DNA of 64,000 nucleotides. It comes from Gillisia lutea. Lineage in GTDB: Bacteria > Bacteroidota > Bacteroidia > Flavobacteriales > Flavobacteriaceae. Shown here one piece after another: positions 26,345-36,411 of the stretch. Position 1 is the first letter of the stretch. Every line of letters begins with the position of its first letter. The DNA is taken from assembly GCF_021568705.1 (NCBI RefSeq), contig NZ_JAKGTH010000007.1, forward strand, positions 62,001 to 126,000. The letters are read 5' to 3'. The translations under genes and the position numbers were made by a program. Under the pieces are notes generated by a model. It saw only the letters and a program-made list of their open reading frames with translations, was not told where the DNA came from and made no database searches.

Positions 26345-29300
26345 ATGGCTAGAAGTAATGAAAAGAATACAGAACAGAGGTTTAATAAGATCTCTATAGG
26401 TTTAGCTTCACCAGAGTCCATCTTAGCGGAATCTCGTGGGGAAGTGCTTAAACCGGAAACTATCAATTATCGTACGCACAAGCCTGAGCGTGACGGGTTA
26501 TTCTGTGAGCGTATTTTTGGTCCTGTTAAGGATTACGAATGTGCCTGTGGGAAATATAAAAGAATCAGATACAAAGGTATTGTATGTGATAGATGTGGGG
26601 TAGAAGTAACAGAAAAGAAAGTACGTAGAGACCGTGTTGGGCATATCAACCTAGTTGTTCCTGTAGCACATATCTGGTATTTCCGTTCTTTGCCAAACAA
26701 AATAGGGTATTTATTAGGGCTTCCTTCCAAGAAATTGGATATGATCATATATTATGAAAGATATGTGGTTATACAAGCAGGAATCGCTAAGAATGCAGAA
26801 GGAGAACAACTTAAGAAAATGGATTTCTTAACTGAAGAAGAATACTTGGATATCCTAGATTCTCTTCCGCAAGAAAACCTTTATCTTGAAGATAACGACC
26901 CAAACAAGTTTATCGCTAAAATGGGTGCAGAATGTCTTATTGAGCTCTTAAGAAGAATCGATCTTAACGAACTTTCTTATGATTTAAGACACAAAGCAAA
27001 TAACGAAACTTCAAAACAACGTAAAACGGAAGCTTTAAAAAGACTTCAGGTTGTTGAGGCTTTCCGTGATGCAAATAAGAACAGAGAGAATCTTCCTGAA
27101 TGGATGATCATGAAGGTAGTGCCAATTACTCCTCCAGAACTTAGACCTTTAGTGCCTTTGGATGGTGGACGTTTTGCAACTTCCGATTTGAACGACCTTT
27201 ACAGAAGAGTTATTATCCGTAATAACCGTTTGAAGAGATTGATGGAGATTAAAGCTCCGGAAGTAATCTTGCGTAACGAAAAACGTATGTTACAGGAATC
27301 TGTAGATTCGTTATTCGATAACACAAGAAAATCATCTGCAGTTAAAACTGATTCAAACCGTCCATTGAAATCACTTTCTGATTCCTTGAAAGGTAAGCAG
27401 GGACGTTTCCGTCAGAACTTACTTGGTAAACGTGTAGATTATTCTGCTCGTTCGGTAATTGTTGTTGGACCGGAATTGAAGATGTTTGAATGTGGTCTTC
27501 CAAAAGATATGGCAGCTGAACTTTACAAGCCTTTCGTGATCAGAAAATTGATCGAAAGAGGAATTGTGAAAACTGTAAAATCTGCTAAGAAAATAATAGA
27601 TAAAAAAGAACCGGTTGTTTGGGATATTTTAGAAAATGTATTAAAAGGACATCCAGTATTACTTAACAGGGCTCCTACGCTTCACCGTTTAGGAATCCAA
27701 GCTTTCCAACCAAAACTTATTGAAGGGAAAGCTATTCAATTGCATCCATTAGCAACTACGGCATTCAACGCCGATTTTGATGGTGACCAGATGGCGGTAC
27801 ACTTGCCACTTGGGCCAGAAGCAATTCTGGAAGCGCAGTTATTAATGTTAGGTTCTCACAACATTTTGAACCCTGCAAATGGATCTCCAATTACGGTTCC
27901 ATCTCAGGATATGGTGCTTGGTCTGTACTACATGACCAAACCTCGAGTGTCTACAGCTGAAATCAAAATTAAAGGAGAAGGTCTTACTTTCTATTCTGCA
28001 GAAGAAGTTATCATTGCTTTTAATGAGAAGAGAGTTGACTTAAATGCTGTTATTAAGATAAGAACTAACGACTTCAATGAAGAAGGAGTTCTAACTAAGC
28101 AAATTATTGAAACTACTGTTGGTAGAGTTTTATTTAACGAATCTGTACCAGAAGCAGCAGGATTTATAAATGAGGTATTAACTAAGAAATCTCTTAGAGA
28201 AATTATCTCAAATGTGTTAAAGGCTACTAGTGTACCTGAAACTGCAGAATTCTTAGATAACATTAAATCTCTAGGATATCGTTTTGCATACACCGGTGGA
28301 TTGTCATTTAGTTTAGGGGATATTATTATTCCTGCTGAAAAGCAATCTATGATCGATGAGGCTAACGAACAGGTTGAGGGAATTATAGGAAACTATAATA
28401 TGGGTCTTATTACCAACAACGAACGTTACAATCAGGTAATTGATATATGGACTTCAACTAACGCCGGTCTTACCGAGTTAGCAATGAAGAGAATTCGCGA
28501 AGACAATCAAGGATTCAACTCTGTGTACATGATGCTTGATTCTGGAGCTCGTGGATCTAAAGAACAGATCCGTCAGTTAACCGGTATGCGTGGATTGATG
28601 GCTAAGCCTAAGAAATCTAACTCTGGTGGAGGTGAAATTATTGAAAACCCGATTTTATCTAACTTTAAAGAAGGTCTTTCAATTCTTGAATACTTTATTT
28701 CTACTCACGGTGCTCGTAAAGGTCTTGCCGATACCGCACTTAAAACTGCCGATGCAGGTTACTTAACGCGTCGTTTGGTAGATGTTTCTCAGGACGTTAT
28801 TATAAACGAAGAAGACTGTGGAACATTACGAGGAGTAGAGGTTACGCCTCTTAAGAAAAATGATGAGATTGTAGAATCTCTTGGAGAACGTATATTAGGG
28901 CGTATTGCCTTAAACGATGTTTTCCACCCATTAACTGAAGAGTTATTGGTAGCTTCCGGTAATGTGATTATGGAAGATGTAGTGAAGAAAATTGAAAATG
29001 CTCCTATAGAGAGTGTTGAAGTAAGATCTGCACTTACCTGTGAAGCTAAAAAAGGAATCTGTGTTAAGTGTTACGGTAGAAACCTTGCAACTGGGAAACT
29101 GGTTCAAAGAGGGGAAGCTGTAGGGGTTGTTGCTGCTCAATCTATTGGGGAACCAGGAACTCAGCTTACACTTCGTACCTTCCACGTTGGGGGTATTGCA
29201 GGGAACATTTCTGAAGAGAACAAATTGATTGTTAAATTCGGTGGTGTTGCAGAAATTGAAGATCTAAAAGTTGTTAAAGGTGAAGGTCCTGATGGAAGTA

Positions 29301-30646
29301 TAACCGATATCGTAATTTCAAGAACTTCAGAATTAAAAGTAAAAGACAAGAAAACCGGAGTAGTACTTAGTACAAACAATATTCCTTATGGTTCTCAAAT
29401 CTTTATAAATGATGGTGACACTGTTAAACCAGATGATGTTATTTGCCAGTGGGATCCATATAACGGAGTTATTATTTCAGAATTTGCCGGTAAGATCAAA
29501 TATGAGAACATCGAGCAAGGTCTTACATACCAAGTTGAAATAGATGAGCAAACAGGATTCCAGGAAAAAGTTATTTCTGAATCTAAGAACAAAAAGCTTA
29601 TCCCAACCTTATTGATTTTAGGTAAAAAAGACGAAGTAATTCGTTCTTATAACCTTCCGGTTGGTGCTCACTTAATGGTAGATAAGGATGAAAAGATCAA
29701 GGTTGGTAAGATCTTGGTTAAAATTCCACGTAAATCTTCTAAAGCAGGGGATATTACAGGAGGTCTTCCACGTGTAACCGAGCTTTTCGAAGCGCGTAAT
29801 CCTTCTAACCCGGCTGTAGTAAGTGAGATCGATGGTGTTGTTTCTTTCGGGAAGATCAAAAGAGGTAACCGTGAGATCATTGTAGAATCTAAGTTAGGTG
29901 AAGTTAAAAAGTACCTTGTAAAACTATCTAATCAGATCCTTGTTCAGGAGAACGATTATGTACGTGCGGGTATGCCTTTATCTGATGGTTCTATCACTCC
30001 GGAAGACATCTTGAGCATTAAAGGGCCAAATGCTGTTCAGCAGTATTTAGTGAATGAAGTTCAGGAAGTATACCGATTACAAGGGGTGAAAATTAACGAT
30101 AAGCACTTTGAGGTAGTAGTTCGTCAAATGATGCGTAAAGTTAGAATTGTAGATTCTGGAGATACTATTTTCCTTGAAAACCAATTGATCCATAAATCTG
30201 ATTTCATCGAAGAAAACGATAAGATCTTCGGATTAAAAGTGGTTGATGATGCTGGAGACTCTAAAAATCTTAAACCGGGACAAATTGTATCTATGCGTGA
30301 ACTTAGAGACGAGAACTCCTCATTAAGAAGAGAAGATAAGGCACTTGTTACTGCAAGAGAAGCAATTCCTGCAACAGCAACTCCTATCTTACAAGGTATT
30401 ACAAGAGCATCGTTACAAACTAAATCGTTCATCTCTGCGGCTTCCTTCCAGGAAACTACAAAAGTATTGAATGAGGCAGCTGTAAACGGTAAGATAGATT
30501 ACCTAGAAGGTCTTAAAGAGAATGTAATTGTAGGACATAAGATCCCTGCAGGTACAGGTATGAGAGCTTATGATGATATTATTGTAGGATCTAAAGAAGA
30601 GTTCAATGAAATGCTTGAAAAAAAGCAGGAAGTGAATTATAATTAA
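26345..30646 (+). CDS. rpoC: RNA polymerase beta' subunit
   Basis: This 1433-residue subunit has the N-terminal zinc site ([20 protein letters not shown]), the catalytic Mg motif NADFDGDQM, the bridge-helix/trigger-loop region ([14 protein letters not shown]) and the second zinc site ([13 protein letters not shown]). The length is normal for Bacteroidota, and a terminator lies about 55 bases after the stop. Confidence 0.98.
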   Translation: MARSNEKNTEQRFNKISIGLASPESILAESRGEVLKPETINYRTHKPERDGLFCERIFGPVKDYECACGKYKRIRYKGIVCDRCGVEVTEKKVRRDRVGHINLVVPVAHIWYFRSLPNKIGYLLGLPSKKLDMIIYYERYVVIQAGIAKNAEGEQLKKMDFLTEEEYLDILDSLPQENLYLEDNDPNKFIAKMGAECLIELLRRIDLNELSYDLRHKANNETSKQRKTEALKRLQVVEAFRDANKNRENLPEWMIMKVVPITPPELRPLVPLDGGRFATSDLNDLYRRVIIRNNRLKRLMEIKAPEVILRNEKRMLQESVDSLFDNTRKSSAVKTDSNRPLKSLSDSLKGKQGRFRQNLLGKRVDYSARSVIVVGPELKMFECGLPKDMAAELYKPFVIRKLIERGIVKTVKSAKKIIDKKEPVVWDILENVLKGHPVLLNRAPTLHRLGIQAFQPKLIEGKAIQLHPLATTAFNADFDGDQMAVHLPLGPEAILEAQLLMLGSHNILNPANGSPITVPSQDMVLGLYYMTKPRVSTAEIKIKGEGLTFYSAEEVIIAFNEKRVDLNAVIKIRTNDFNEEGVLTKQIIETTVGRVLFNESVPEAAGFINEVLTKKSLREIISNVLKATSVPETAEFLDNIKSLGYRFAYTGGLSFSLGDIIIPAEKQSMIDEANEQVEGIIGNYNMGLITNNERYNQVIDIWTSTNAGLTELAMKRIREDNQGFNSVYMMLDSGARGSKEQIRQLTGMRGLMAKPKKSNSGGGEIIENPILSNFKEGLSILEYFISTHGARKGLADTALKTADAGYLTRRLVDVSQDVIINEEDCGTLRGVEVTPLKKNDEIVESLGERILGRIALNDVFHPLTEELLVASGNVIMEDVVKKIENAPIESVEVRSALTCEAKKGICVKCYGRNLATGKLVQRGEAVGVVAAQSIGEPGTQLTLRTFHVGGIAGNISEENKLIVKFGGVAEIEDLKVVKGEGPDGSITDIVISRTSELKVKDKKTGVVLSTNNIPYGSQIFINDGDTVKPDDVICQWDPYNGVIISEFAGKIKYENIEQGLTYQVEIDEQTGFQEKVISESKNKKLIPTLLILGKKDEVIRSYNLPVGAHLMVDKDEKIKVGKILVKIPRKSSKAGDITGGLPRVTELFEARNPSNPAVVSEIDGVVSFGKIKRGNREIIVESKLGEVKKYLVKLSNQILVQENDYVRAGMPLSDGSITPEDILSIKGPNAVQQYLVNEVQEVYRLQGVKINDKHFEVVVRQMMRKVRIVDSGDTIFLENQLIHKSDFIEENDKIFGLKVVDDAGDSKNLKPGQIVSMRELRDENSSLRREDKALVTAREAIPATATPILQGITRASLQTKSFISAASFQETTKVLNEAAVNGKIDYLEGLKENVIVGHKIPAGTGMRAYDDIIVGSKEEFNEMLEKKQEVNYN

Positions 30647-30701
30647 AAAAGATTGATTTTCAGGTCGGCTTTTGTCGGCCTTGAAAATTAACTGTCAATA
30701 T

Positions 30702-30750
30702 AATCTGCTTTAGAGAAGGCTTTTGGCTAACTTTAAAGCAGATTTTTTTT
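30702..30750 (+). terminator. Terminator of the rpoBC operon
   Basis: AATCTGCTTTA (30702-30712) pairs perfectly with TAAAGCAGATT (30734-30744) around a 21-base loop that can fold further. Eight T follow, before the DUF3467 gene at 30771. Confidence 0.85.
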
Positions 30751-30770
30751 ATAACCATTTTATTAGAATT

Positions 30771-31085
30771 ATGAGCGACGAGAAAAACCCCAAACAAGGA
30801 CAGATAAATATAGAGTTAGACGAGAAAGTAGCAGAAGGGACCTATTCGAATCTGGCTATTATCAATCATTCAGTTTCAGAATTTGTAGTGGATTTTGTGA
30901 GTATTATGCCTGGCACACCAAAGAGCAAGGTGAAATCACGTATAATTCTTACACCACAACACGCTAAGCGATTATTAAAGGCTTTAGGTGAAAATGTACA
31001 GCGTTTTGAAAAAGCTCATGGAGAGATCAAGGATTATGAGCAAGCGCCTATTCCCTTAAATTTCGGTCCGACGGGACAGGCTTAA
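30771..31085 (+). CDS. DUF3467 family protein
   Basis: This 104-residue protein belongs to the DUF3467 family common in Bacteroidota (IELDEKVAEGTYSNLAIINHS, EFVVDFVSIMPGTPKSKVKSRIILTPQHAKRLL). Function is not established; conservation next to rpoC is frequent. I use ATG 30771 rather than the earlier TTG, because the longer frame would translate through the rpoC terminator. Confidence 0.88.
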   Translation: MSDEKNPKQGQINIELDEKVAEGTYSNLAIINHSVSEFVVDFVSIMPGTPKSKVKSRIILTPQHAKRLLKALGENVQRFEKAHGEIKDYEQAPIPLNFGPTGQA

Positions 31086-31090
31086 AAAAT

Positions 31091-31122
31091 AAAAAACCCC
31101 GAAGCTAACTTCGGGGTTTTTT
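31091..31122. terminator. Bidirectional terminator between DUF3467 and prfC
   Basis: A perfect 14-bp stem of A6/CCCCGAAG against CTTCGGGG/T6 with a CTAA loop serves both converging genes. Confidence 0.92.
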
Positions 31123-31132
31123 ATTTCAACCA

Positions 31133-32719
31133 TTAGAATTCTGAGGTGGAATGGAATTTGATAGAAGGATATTTTTGCTGTGTCATTTGTAATGAGAATT
31201 GAGAATCGGCAAAAAATACTAATTGACCTCTTTTATCTTTCGCCAGGAATTTTGCTTTTACCCTTTTGAAATCTTTGAATTCTTCACTCTTTGGGTCTTT
31301 TGCTTCTACCCAAGTAGCCTTATATACATTTAGGTTTTCATAGGTGCATTTTGCGCCATATTCATGTTCAAGTCTATATTGTATAACTTCAAATTGAAGG
31401 GCGCCCACAGTTCCAATTACCTTACGGTTGTTCATTTCCAGTGTGAATAACTGTGCTACCCCTTCATCCATCAACTGGTCTACTCCTTTTTCTAATTGTT
31501 TAGATTTCATAGGATCAGCATTGTTGATGTATCTGAAGTGTTCTGGTGAGAAACTTGGAATTCCTCGGTAATTCAGCACTTCTCCTTCAGTAAGGGTATC
31601 ACCAATTTTAAAGTTTCCTGTGTCATGTAAGCCAACAATATCTCCTGGATAAGAGATATCTACAACTTCTTTCTTTTCTGCAAAAAAGGCGTTAGGACTA
31701 GAGAATTTTAGATTTTTCCCATGTCTAACATGTAAATAAGGTTTATTACGCTCAAAGACTCCCGATACAATCTTTATGAATGCCAATCGGTCACGATGCT
31801 TAGGATCCATGTTGGCATGTATTTTAAATACAAATCCTGTAAACTCCTTTTCGTCAGGTTTTACGGTTCTCGTCTCACTATCTTTTGGGCGTGGAGTAGG
31901 AGCGATGCTTACAAAACAGTCTAATAATTCCCTAACTCCAAAATTGTTTAATGCAGAACCAAAGAAAACCGGTTGTAAATCCCCTTCAAGATAGGCTGTT
32001 TTATCAAATTCAGGATATACACCATGAACTAATTCCAGTTCATCTCTAAGGTTGTCTGCAGCTTTTTCGCCAATAAGTTTATCCAATTCCTCAGAAGCCA
32101 GATCAGAGATCTCAACGGTATCTTCAATATCTTTTCTGGAATCACCCGTAAAAAGGTTCACGTTCTTCTCCCAGATGTTGTAGATCCCTTTAAAATCGTA
32201 TCCCATTCCAATAGGGAAACTAAGTGGTGTAACGCTTAACTTTAATTTTTGCTCAATTTCATCTAATAATTCAAATGCATCTTTTCCTTCTCTATCCAGT
32301 TTGTTTACAAAAACTATCATCGGGATGTTTCGCATTCTACAAACCTCTACTAACTTTTCGGTTTGTTCCTCTACACCTTTTGCAACATCAATTACTACTA
32401 TAACACTGTCTACAGCCGTAAGGGTTCTAAAGGTGTCTTCAGCAAAATCCTTATGCCCCGGAGTATCAAGGATATTAATTTTTACACCATTATATTCAAA
32501 AGCAAGCACCGATGTAGCAACAGAAATACCACGCTGACGTTCTATTTCCATAAAGTCACTGGTCGCTCCTTTTTTGATCTTATTAGATTTTACCGCTCCT
32601 GCTTCGTGAATGGCGCCCCCAAATAATAGTAATTTCTCTGTTAAAGTTGTCTTACCAGCATCGGGGTGTGAAATGATGCCAAATGTTCTTCTTCGTTTAA
32701 TCTCGTCGGTAAATTTCAT
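31133..32719 (-). CDS. prfC: Peptide chain release factor 3
   Basis: This 528-residue translational GTPase recycles RF1/RF2 after termination. G1 is SHPDAGKTT, the switch region is [17 protein letters not shown]3 is DTPGHKDF and G4 is NKLD. Length and C-terminal domain (RYLEHEYG-like [12 protein letters not shown]) fit RF3 rather than EF-G. A TATCTTTG box lies on the minus strand at 32737-32744. Confidence 0.96.
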   Translation of the reverse strand: MKFTDEIKRRRTFGIISHPDAGKTTLTEKLLLFGGAIHEAGAVKSNKIKKGATSDFMEIERQRGISVATSVLAFEYNGVKINILDTPGHKDFAEDTFRTLTAVDSVIVVIDVAKGVEEQTEKLVEVCRMRNIPMIVFVNKLDREGKDAFELLDEIEQKLKLSVTPLSFPIGMGYDFKGIYNIWEKNVNLFTGDSRKDIEDTVEISDLASEELDKLIGEKAADNLRDELELVHGVYPEFDKTAYLEGDLQPVFFGSALNNFGVRELLDCFVSIAPTPRPKDSETRTVKPDEKEFTGFVFKIHANMDPKHRDRLAFIKIVSGVFERNKPYLHVRHGKNLKFSSPNAFFAEKKEVVDISYPGDIVGLHDTGNFKIGDTLTEGEVLNYRGIPSFSPEHFRYINNADPMKSKQLEKGVDQLMDEGVAQLFTLEMNNRKVIGTVGALQFEVIQYRLEHEYGAKCTYENLNVYKATWVEAKDPKSEEFKDFKRVKAKFLAKDKRGQLVFFADSQFSLQMTQQKYPSIKFHSTSEF

Positions 32720-32736
32720 CGTTTTATTTAAGTGTG

Positions 32737-32744
32737 CAAAGATA
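32737..32744 (-). promoter_or_regulatory. -7 box TATCTTTG for prfC
   Basis: The minus strand reads TATCTTTG 17 bases before the prfC start codon. I see no TTG at the expected distance upstream, so only half the promoter is supported. Confidence 0.45.
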
Positions 32745-32855
32745 AAATATTTGTTTCAGAAAAGAGAATAGTATTTGGGATTGCAGTTTATATTTTCGAC
32801 AAAAACAATTGCTTGGAAGCTCCTTGTTTTGCTATGATTTGGTAAGCCTATTTCG

Positions 32856-32863
32856 TATTTTTG
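32856..32863 (+). promoter_or_regulatory. -7 box TATTTTTG for idi-queD-prxQ
   Basis: TATTTTTG lies 16 bases before the idi ATG. The closest TTG elements are 14 or 24 bases upstream, so the -33 part is poor. Confidence 0.4.
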
Positions 32864-32879
32864 AATTTCAATTAATGCT

Positions 32880-33398
32880 ATGACAGAAGAAAAAGTAATC
32901 CTTGTTAACGAAAATGATGAGCAAATAGGCTTGATGCCCAAGATGGAAGCGCATGAAAAAGGGCTTTTACATCGTGCATTTTCGGTATTTGTTTTTAACG
33001 ACAAGAATGAACTAATGCTCCAACAGCGTGCTTTAGATAAATATCATTCTCCCGGGCTATGGACCAATACTTGCTGTAGTCATCAACGAGAAGGGGAGAC
33101 GAATATTGAGGCAGGAAAACGACGCTTGCAGGAAGAAATGGGTTTTAGTGTAGATTTAAATGATACCATCTCCTTTATTTATAAAGCTCCTTTTGATAAT
33201 GGATTGACCGAGCATGAATTTGATCATATCCTTATTGGGAATTATAATGATGAACCTGCTCTAAACCCTAATGAGGCTGCAAGTTGGAAATGGATGACGT
33301 TGGAGGCTGTAGAAGAAGATATGCAATCTCACCCTGAAAAATATACCGAATGGTTCAAGATCATTTTTGATAAATATTATCAATCCATACAAATATGA
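32880..33398 (+). CDS. idi: Isopentenyl-diphosphate delta-isomerase, type I
   Basis: This 172-residue Nudix-fold enzyme interconverts IPP and DMAPP for isoprenoid and quinone synthesis. The active-site block WTNTCCSHQREGE contains the catalytic Cys (Cys65/66), and the Nudix-like helix GKRRLQEEMGF supplies metal-binding Glu. The usual SHP reads SHQ here. Its stop overlaps the next start by 4 bases (ATGA), so it is co-translated with the PTPS-like gene. Confidence 0.93.
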   Translation: MTEEKVILVNENDEQIGLMPKMEAHEKGLLHRAFSVFVFNDKNELMLQQRALDKYHSPGLWTNTCCSHQREGETNIEAGKRRLQEEMGFSVDLNDTISFIYKAPFDNGLTEHEFDHILIGNYNDEPALNPNEAASWKWMTLEAVEEDMQSHPEKYTEWFKIIFDKYYQSIQI

Positions 33399-33805
33399 GA
33401 GTAACCGTTCATAGAAAAGCACACTTTAATGCCGCGCATAGATTATTTAGAAAGGATTGGGACCTTGCTAAAAATGAATTGATCTTCGGAAAGTGCAGTA
33501 ACCCTAATTTTCACGGTCATAATTATGATCTTACCGTATCGGTAACGGGAGAGATCGATCAGGAAACAGGTTTTGTAATGGACCTCAAGGTTTTAAAAGA
33601 TCTTATTTATAACGAAGTAGAAGTGGCTTTTGATCATAAAAATTTAAATATTGAAGTAAAAGAATTTAAAGATCTCAATCCCACAGCCGAAAATATTGCA
33701 GTTGTTATCTGGAACAAGTTAAAACCTAAATTGAAACCCGAACTGGATCTGTCGGTCACCTTATATGAGACACCTCGAAATTTTGTAACCTATAATGGAA
33801 AATAA
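33395..33805 (+). CDS. queD: 6-carboxytetrahydropterin synthase / PTPS-like (QueD family)
   Basis: This 136-residue enzyme has zinc ligands His15 (NAAHRL), His40 and His42 (NFHGHNY), with Cys34 at the catalytic position in FGKCSNPN and Glu in PTAENIA. Family members make 6-carboxytetrahydropterin for queuosine or 6-pyruvoyltetrahydropterin; which one is not certain from sequence. It overlaps idi by 4 bases and abuts the peroxiredoxin gene directly. Confidence 0.85.
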   Translation: MRVTVHRKAHFNAAHRLFRKDWDLAKNELIFGKCSNPNFHGHNYDLTVSVTGEIDQETGFVMDLKVLKDLIYNEVEVAFDHKNLNIEVKEFKDLNPTAENIAVVIWNKLKPKLKPELDLSVTLYETPRNFVTYNGK

Positions 33806-34261
33806 ATGTCTTTAGAAATAGGAGATACTATTCCTGCATTACAGTTGAAAGATAAAGATGGAAATGACTTTCAGCTAGATCAGTTTAAGAATATAAAACC
33901 AGTGGTGATTTATTTTTACCCAAAGAATTTTACCCCGGGATGCACTAAGGAGGCTTGTGGGTTTAGAGATAAATACCAGGATTTTAAAGATTTGGGTGCA
34001 GAGGTTATTGCCATTAGTTCCGATTCTGAAGCTTCCCATTCAAAATTTGTAGAAAAATATAGTTTGCCTTTCATCTTTTTATCTGATGAACATAAACAGG
34101 CCAGAAAAGCATTTGGAGTAAAATCGGCTCTATTAGGATTGATTCCCGGACGTGAAACCTTTGTATTTGATAAAGAAGGAAAACTCCAATTTCGTTATAA
34201 TAACCTCAATGCTTCCCAACATACCAGTCTTGCCCTAAAACATTTAAAAGAATTGAGTTGA
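33806..34261 (+). CDS. bcp: Thiol peroxidase, PrxQ/BCP type
   Basis: This 151-residue peroxiredoxin reduces hydroperoxides. The peroxidatic Cys46 in NFTPGCTKEACGF is followed by the resolving Cys51 five residues later, the atypical 2-Cys arrangement of PrxQ. It begins at the base after the queD stop, so the three genes idi-queD-bcp form a tight operon without an obvious common pathway. Confidence 0.93.
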   Translation: MSLEIGDTIPALQLKDKDGNDFQLDQFKNIKPVVIYFYPKNFTPGCTKEACGFRDKYQDFKDLGAEVIAISSDSEASHSKFVEKYSLPFIFLSDEHKQARKAFGVKSALLGLIPGRETFVFDKEGKLQFRYNNLNASQHTSLALKHLKELS

Positions 34262-34402
34262 ATGCTTGGCTGTAATTTAATACTATATAATATTAAGAGC
34301 GGGTAGTGCATATTTATTTTTCTGGAAGAGAAGAAAAAAAATTAAAAAGTATATTATAATATTAAAAAATAGATTAAATTCGCAGCCTAAATTTAAGAAA
34401 GA

Positions 34403-34669
34403 ATGGCAAGTATAAGATTGTTAAAGAGGGATGTGAATTATGTAATGGGAGATATTATTGAGGCTGCATATATCCATCAATTAGCAAACCCAAAACAAGA
34501 TCCTAAGAAAACTGAAGCTATAGTAGATGAAGCAATTACTAGCTTTGATACTTTAATGGCTAAGATCAACCAAAAACAGGTTGAGAACAATAAAAAACAT
34601 TTCAAATCTATTGAAAAGGAATTAGAGACCAAAGCGCAAGAATTGGTAGCTAAGATCAATGAATTGTAA
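34403..34669 (+). CDS. Conserved flavobacterial protein of unknown function
   Basis: This 88-residue, mostly helical, Lys/Glu-rich protein (MASIRLLKRDVNYVMGDII at the start; coiled-coil-like end KSIEKELETKAQELVAKINEL) is a type seen in Flavobacteriaceae. I know no function for it. A TAAATTCG box at 34375-34382 resembles a -7 element with one mismatch. It lies 12 bases before tRNA-Thr. Confidence 0.75.
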   Translation: MASIRLLKRDVNYVMGDIIEAAYIHQLANPKQDPKKTEAIVDEAITSFDTLMAKINQKQVENNKKHFKSIEKELETKAQELVAKINEL

Positions 34670-34681
34670 AATATATTCGAT

Positions 34682-34755
34682 GCCGATGTAGCTCAGCTGG
34701 CTAGAGCAGCTGATTTGTAATCAGCAGGTCGTGGGTTCGAGTCCCTCCATCGGCT
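34682..34755 (+). tRNA. tRNA-Thr(TGT), copy 2
   Basis: The 74 bases are identical to the tRNA at 17283-17356, with anticodon TGT. It stands alone behind the small conserved gene and has its own terminator. Confidence 0.96.
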
Positions 34756-34762
34756 CAATATT

Positions 34763-34795
34763 AAAAGCTTCTCCATTTGGAGAAGCTTTTTGCTT
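34763..34795 (+). terminator. Terminator after tRNA-Thr
   Basis: AAAAGCTTCTCC and GGAGAAGCTTTT pair perfectly over 12 bp with an ATTT loop, followed by T. It also lies at the end of mqo read from the other strand and may serve both. Confidence 0.85.
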
Positions 34796-34810
34796 TATAA
34801 TAGTTAGGGT

Positions 34811-36319
34811 TTAGTGAAGTGCGTCTAACTTCAATAGTTTAGAGCAGTTTTCCTGGACTTTACTAAATTGCTCTACATCATCTTCTATTTTCTTGTTCCA
34901 AAAAGGTATCATAGTCGATAATTTTTTCTGCCACTCTAGTTTTTCCAATTTTTCCGGAAAGGCAGTCTGTATTACTTCCAACATGATATGTACAGCTGTG
35001 GAAGCACCGGGAGAGGCTCCTAATAATGCGGTGATGGAGCCATCTTTAGAGTGAACTACATCTGTTCCAAATTCGAGGACTCCGCCTTCTTCTTCATCTT
35101 TCTTTATAATTTGAACACGTTGTCCGGCAACTTTTAATTCCCAATCGTCTGAATTCGCATCAATTATAAATTCCCGTAGTTCATTCATTCTATCTTCATG
35201 ATCCATGCTAATTTGCTCAAGAAGATATTTAGTAAGTGGTAAATTATGCCAGAAAACACCCCACATAGATGGGAGGTTATCAAAATTGATAGATTTAGGG
35301 AGGTCAAGTAAAGAACCTTCTTTTAAAAATTTTGTGCTAAAGCCGGCAAAGGGACCGAAAAGAAGTTCCTGCTTGCCATTAATCATTCTGCTGTCCAGAT
35401 GAGGGGTAGACATTGGAGGGGCATCAGGCCCTGCTTTGCTATAAACTTTCGCATGGTGTTTTGCAATTACTTCTGGGTTTTTGCAGTAAAGCCATTGTCC
35501 GCTAACCGGAAAACCGCCATATCCATCCTTTTCTTCAATTTCCACCTTTTGTAAAAGCGGTAGTGCACCTCCTCCAGCGCCAATAAAAACATGATGGGCA
35601 TCATAGTATTCCTTATTGTTGCTGGCTAGATCTTTTACTTCAGCCATCCATTCCACATTAGGGGAAGGGTCGATATCGAGTACCTCTCTGTTCATAAGAA
35701 CAGGAGTGTTAAAATGATCTTCCAGTATTTTAAAATAGGATTTTGTAAGATTTCCAAAGTTTACCTCGGTTCCAATTTCCATTCTGGTTGCTGCCATTAC
35801 TTCGTTTTTAGAGCGATTTTGCATAATGAGCGGAAACCATTTTTCCAGAGTACCATAATCTTCAGAAAATTTCATGGTTTTAAACATGAAGTGTGATCGT
35901 AGCGTATCAAATCTTTTCTTTAAAAAAGCCACATCTTCTTTTCCTTTTACCCAACTATGATGGGGTACAGATTGAATAAAAGCTTCGGGATTTGATAATA
36001 ATTTTTGCTTCAACAAATATGCCCAAAATTCTTTAGAGTGTTCAAATTGCTCAAAGATCTCTATAGCCTTAGAAACATCTATAGAGCCATCTTTCTGTAA
36101 TGGCGTATAATTTAGTTCACAAAGTGCCGAATGGCCCGTTCCTGCATTATTCCATGCGGCCGAACTTTCCTGTGCTACTTCATCTAATCGTTCTAAAATA
36201 AGTATTTTGATTTCAGGGTCAATCAATTTGAGCATTAAAGATAAGGTAGCGCTCATAATACCACCACCTACACAAATAAGATCGTATTTTGTTTGTTGAT
36301 CGGGTTGATTTAAAAACAT
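34811..36319 (-). CDS. mqo: Malate:quinone oxidoreductase
   Basis: This 502-residue membrane-associated FAD enzyme oxidises malate to oxaloacetate and passes electrons to quinone. The N-terminal dinucleotide motif CVGGGIMSATLSLML, the AAWNNAGTGHSALCELNYTP block and the GASPGASTAVHIML region are typical. The ATG directly follows the T-run of a hairpin at 36320-36358, whose loop contains a TAAATTTG promoter box. Confidence 0.95.
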   Translation of the reverse strand: MFLNQPDQQTKYDLICVGGGIMSATLSLMLKLIDPEIKILILERLDEVAQESSAAWNNAGTGHSALCELNYTPLQKDGSIDVSKAIEIFEQFEHSKEFWAYLLKQKLLSNPEAFIQSVPHHSWVKGKEDVAFLKKRFDTLRSHFMFKTMKFSEDYGTLEKWFPLIMQNRSKNEVMAATRMEIGTEVNFGNLTKSYFKILEDHFNTPVLMNREVLDIDPSPNVEWMAEVKDLASNNKEYYDAHHVFIGAGGGALPLLQKVEIEEKDGYGGFPVSGQWLYCKNPEVIAKHHAKVYSKAGPDAPPMSTPHLDSRMINGKQELLFGPFAGFSTKFLKEGSLLDLPKSINFDNLPSMWGVFWHNLPLTKYLLEQISMDHEDRMNELREFIIDANSDDWELKVAGQRVQIIKKDEEEGGVLEFGTDVVHSKDGSITALLGASPGASTAVHIMLEVIQTAFPEKLEKLEWQKKLSTMIPFWNKKIEDDVEQFSKVQENCSKLLKLDALH

Positions 36320-36358
36320 AAAAAGAGGTTTTTCTCAAATTTAGGAAAACCTCTTTTT
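36320..36358 (-). terminator. Terminator after the DUF4369 gene, ending at the mqo start codon
   Basis: AAAAAGAGGTTTT (36320-36332) pairs with AAAACCTCTTTTT (36346-36358) over 13 bp, plus two weaker pairs, leaving a 9-base loop. On the minus strand the T-run is followed at once by the mqo ATG. Confidence 0.8.
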
Positions 36359-36370
36359 ATGTTAGCCCAA
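36336..36370 (-). promoter_or_regulatory. Putative mqo promoter with its -7 box in the terminator loop
   Basis: The minus strand reads TAAATTTG at 36343-36336, exactly in the hairpin loop, with a TTG at 36370-36368, 24 bases upstream. Transcription from about 36332 would include only the 3' arm and therefore escape the terminator. Confidence 0.5.
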
Positions 36371-36411
36371 CAAAATATTAAAGCTTGGGAATAATTGGGT
36401 TTAAATATGGT

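Noticed and set aside
30723-30770. Longer DUF3467 frame from an upstream TTG
   Set aside because: It would translate through the rpoBC terminator; ATG 30771 gives a family-typical start.
34682-34755. tRNA-Thr copy as attachment site of a genomic island
   Set aside because: The whole 74 bases are a complete tRNA, not a partial repeat, and the genes between the two copies are core genes.
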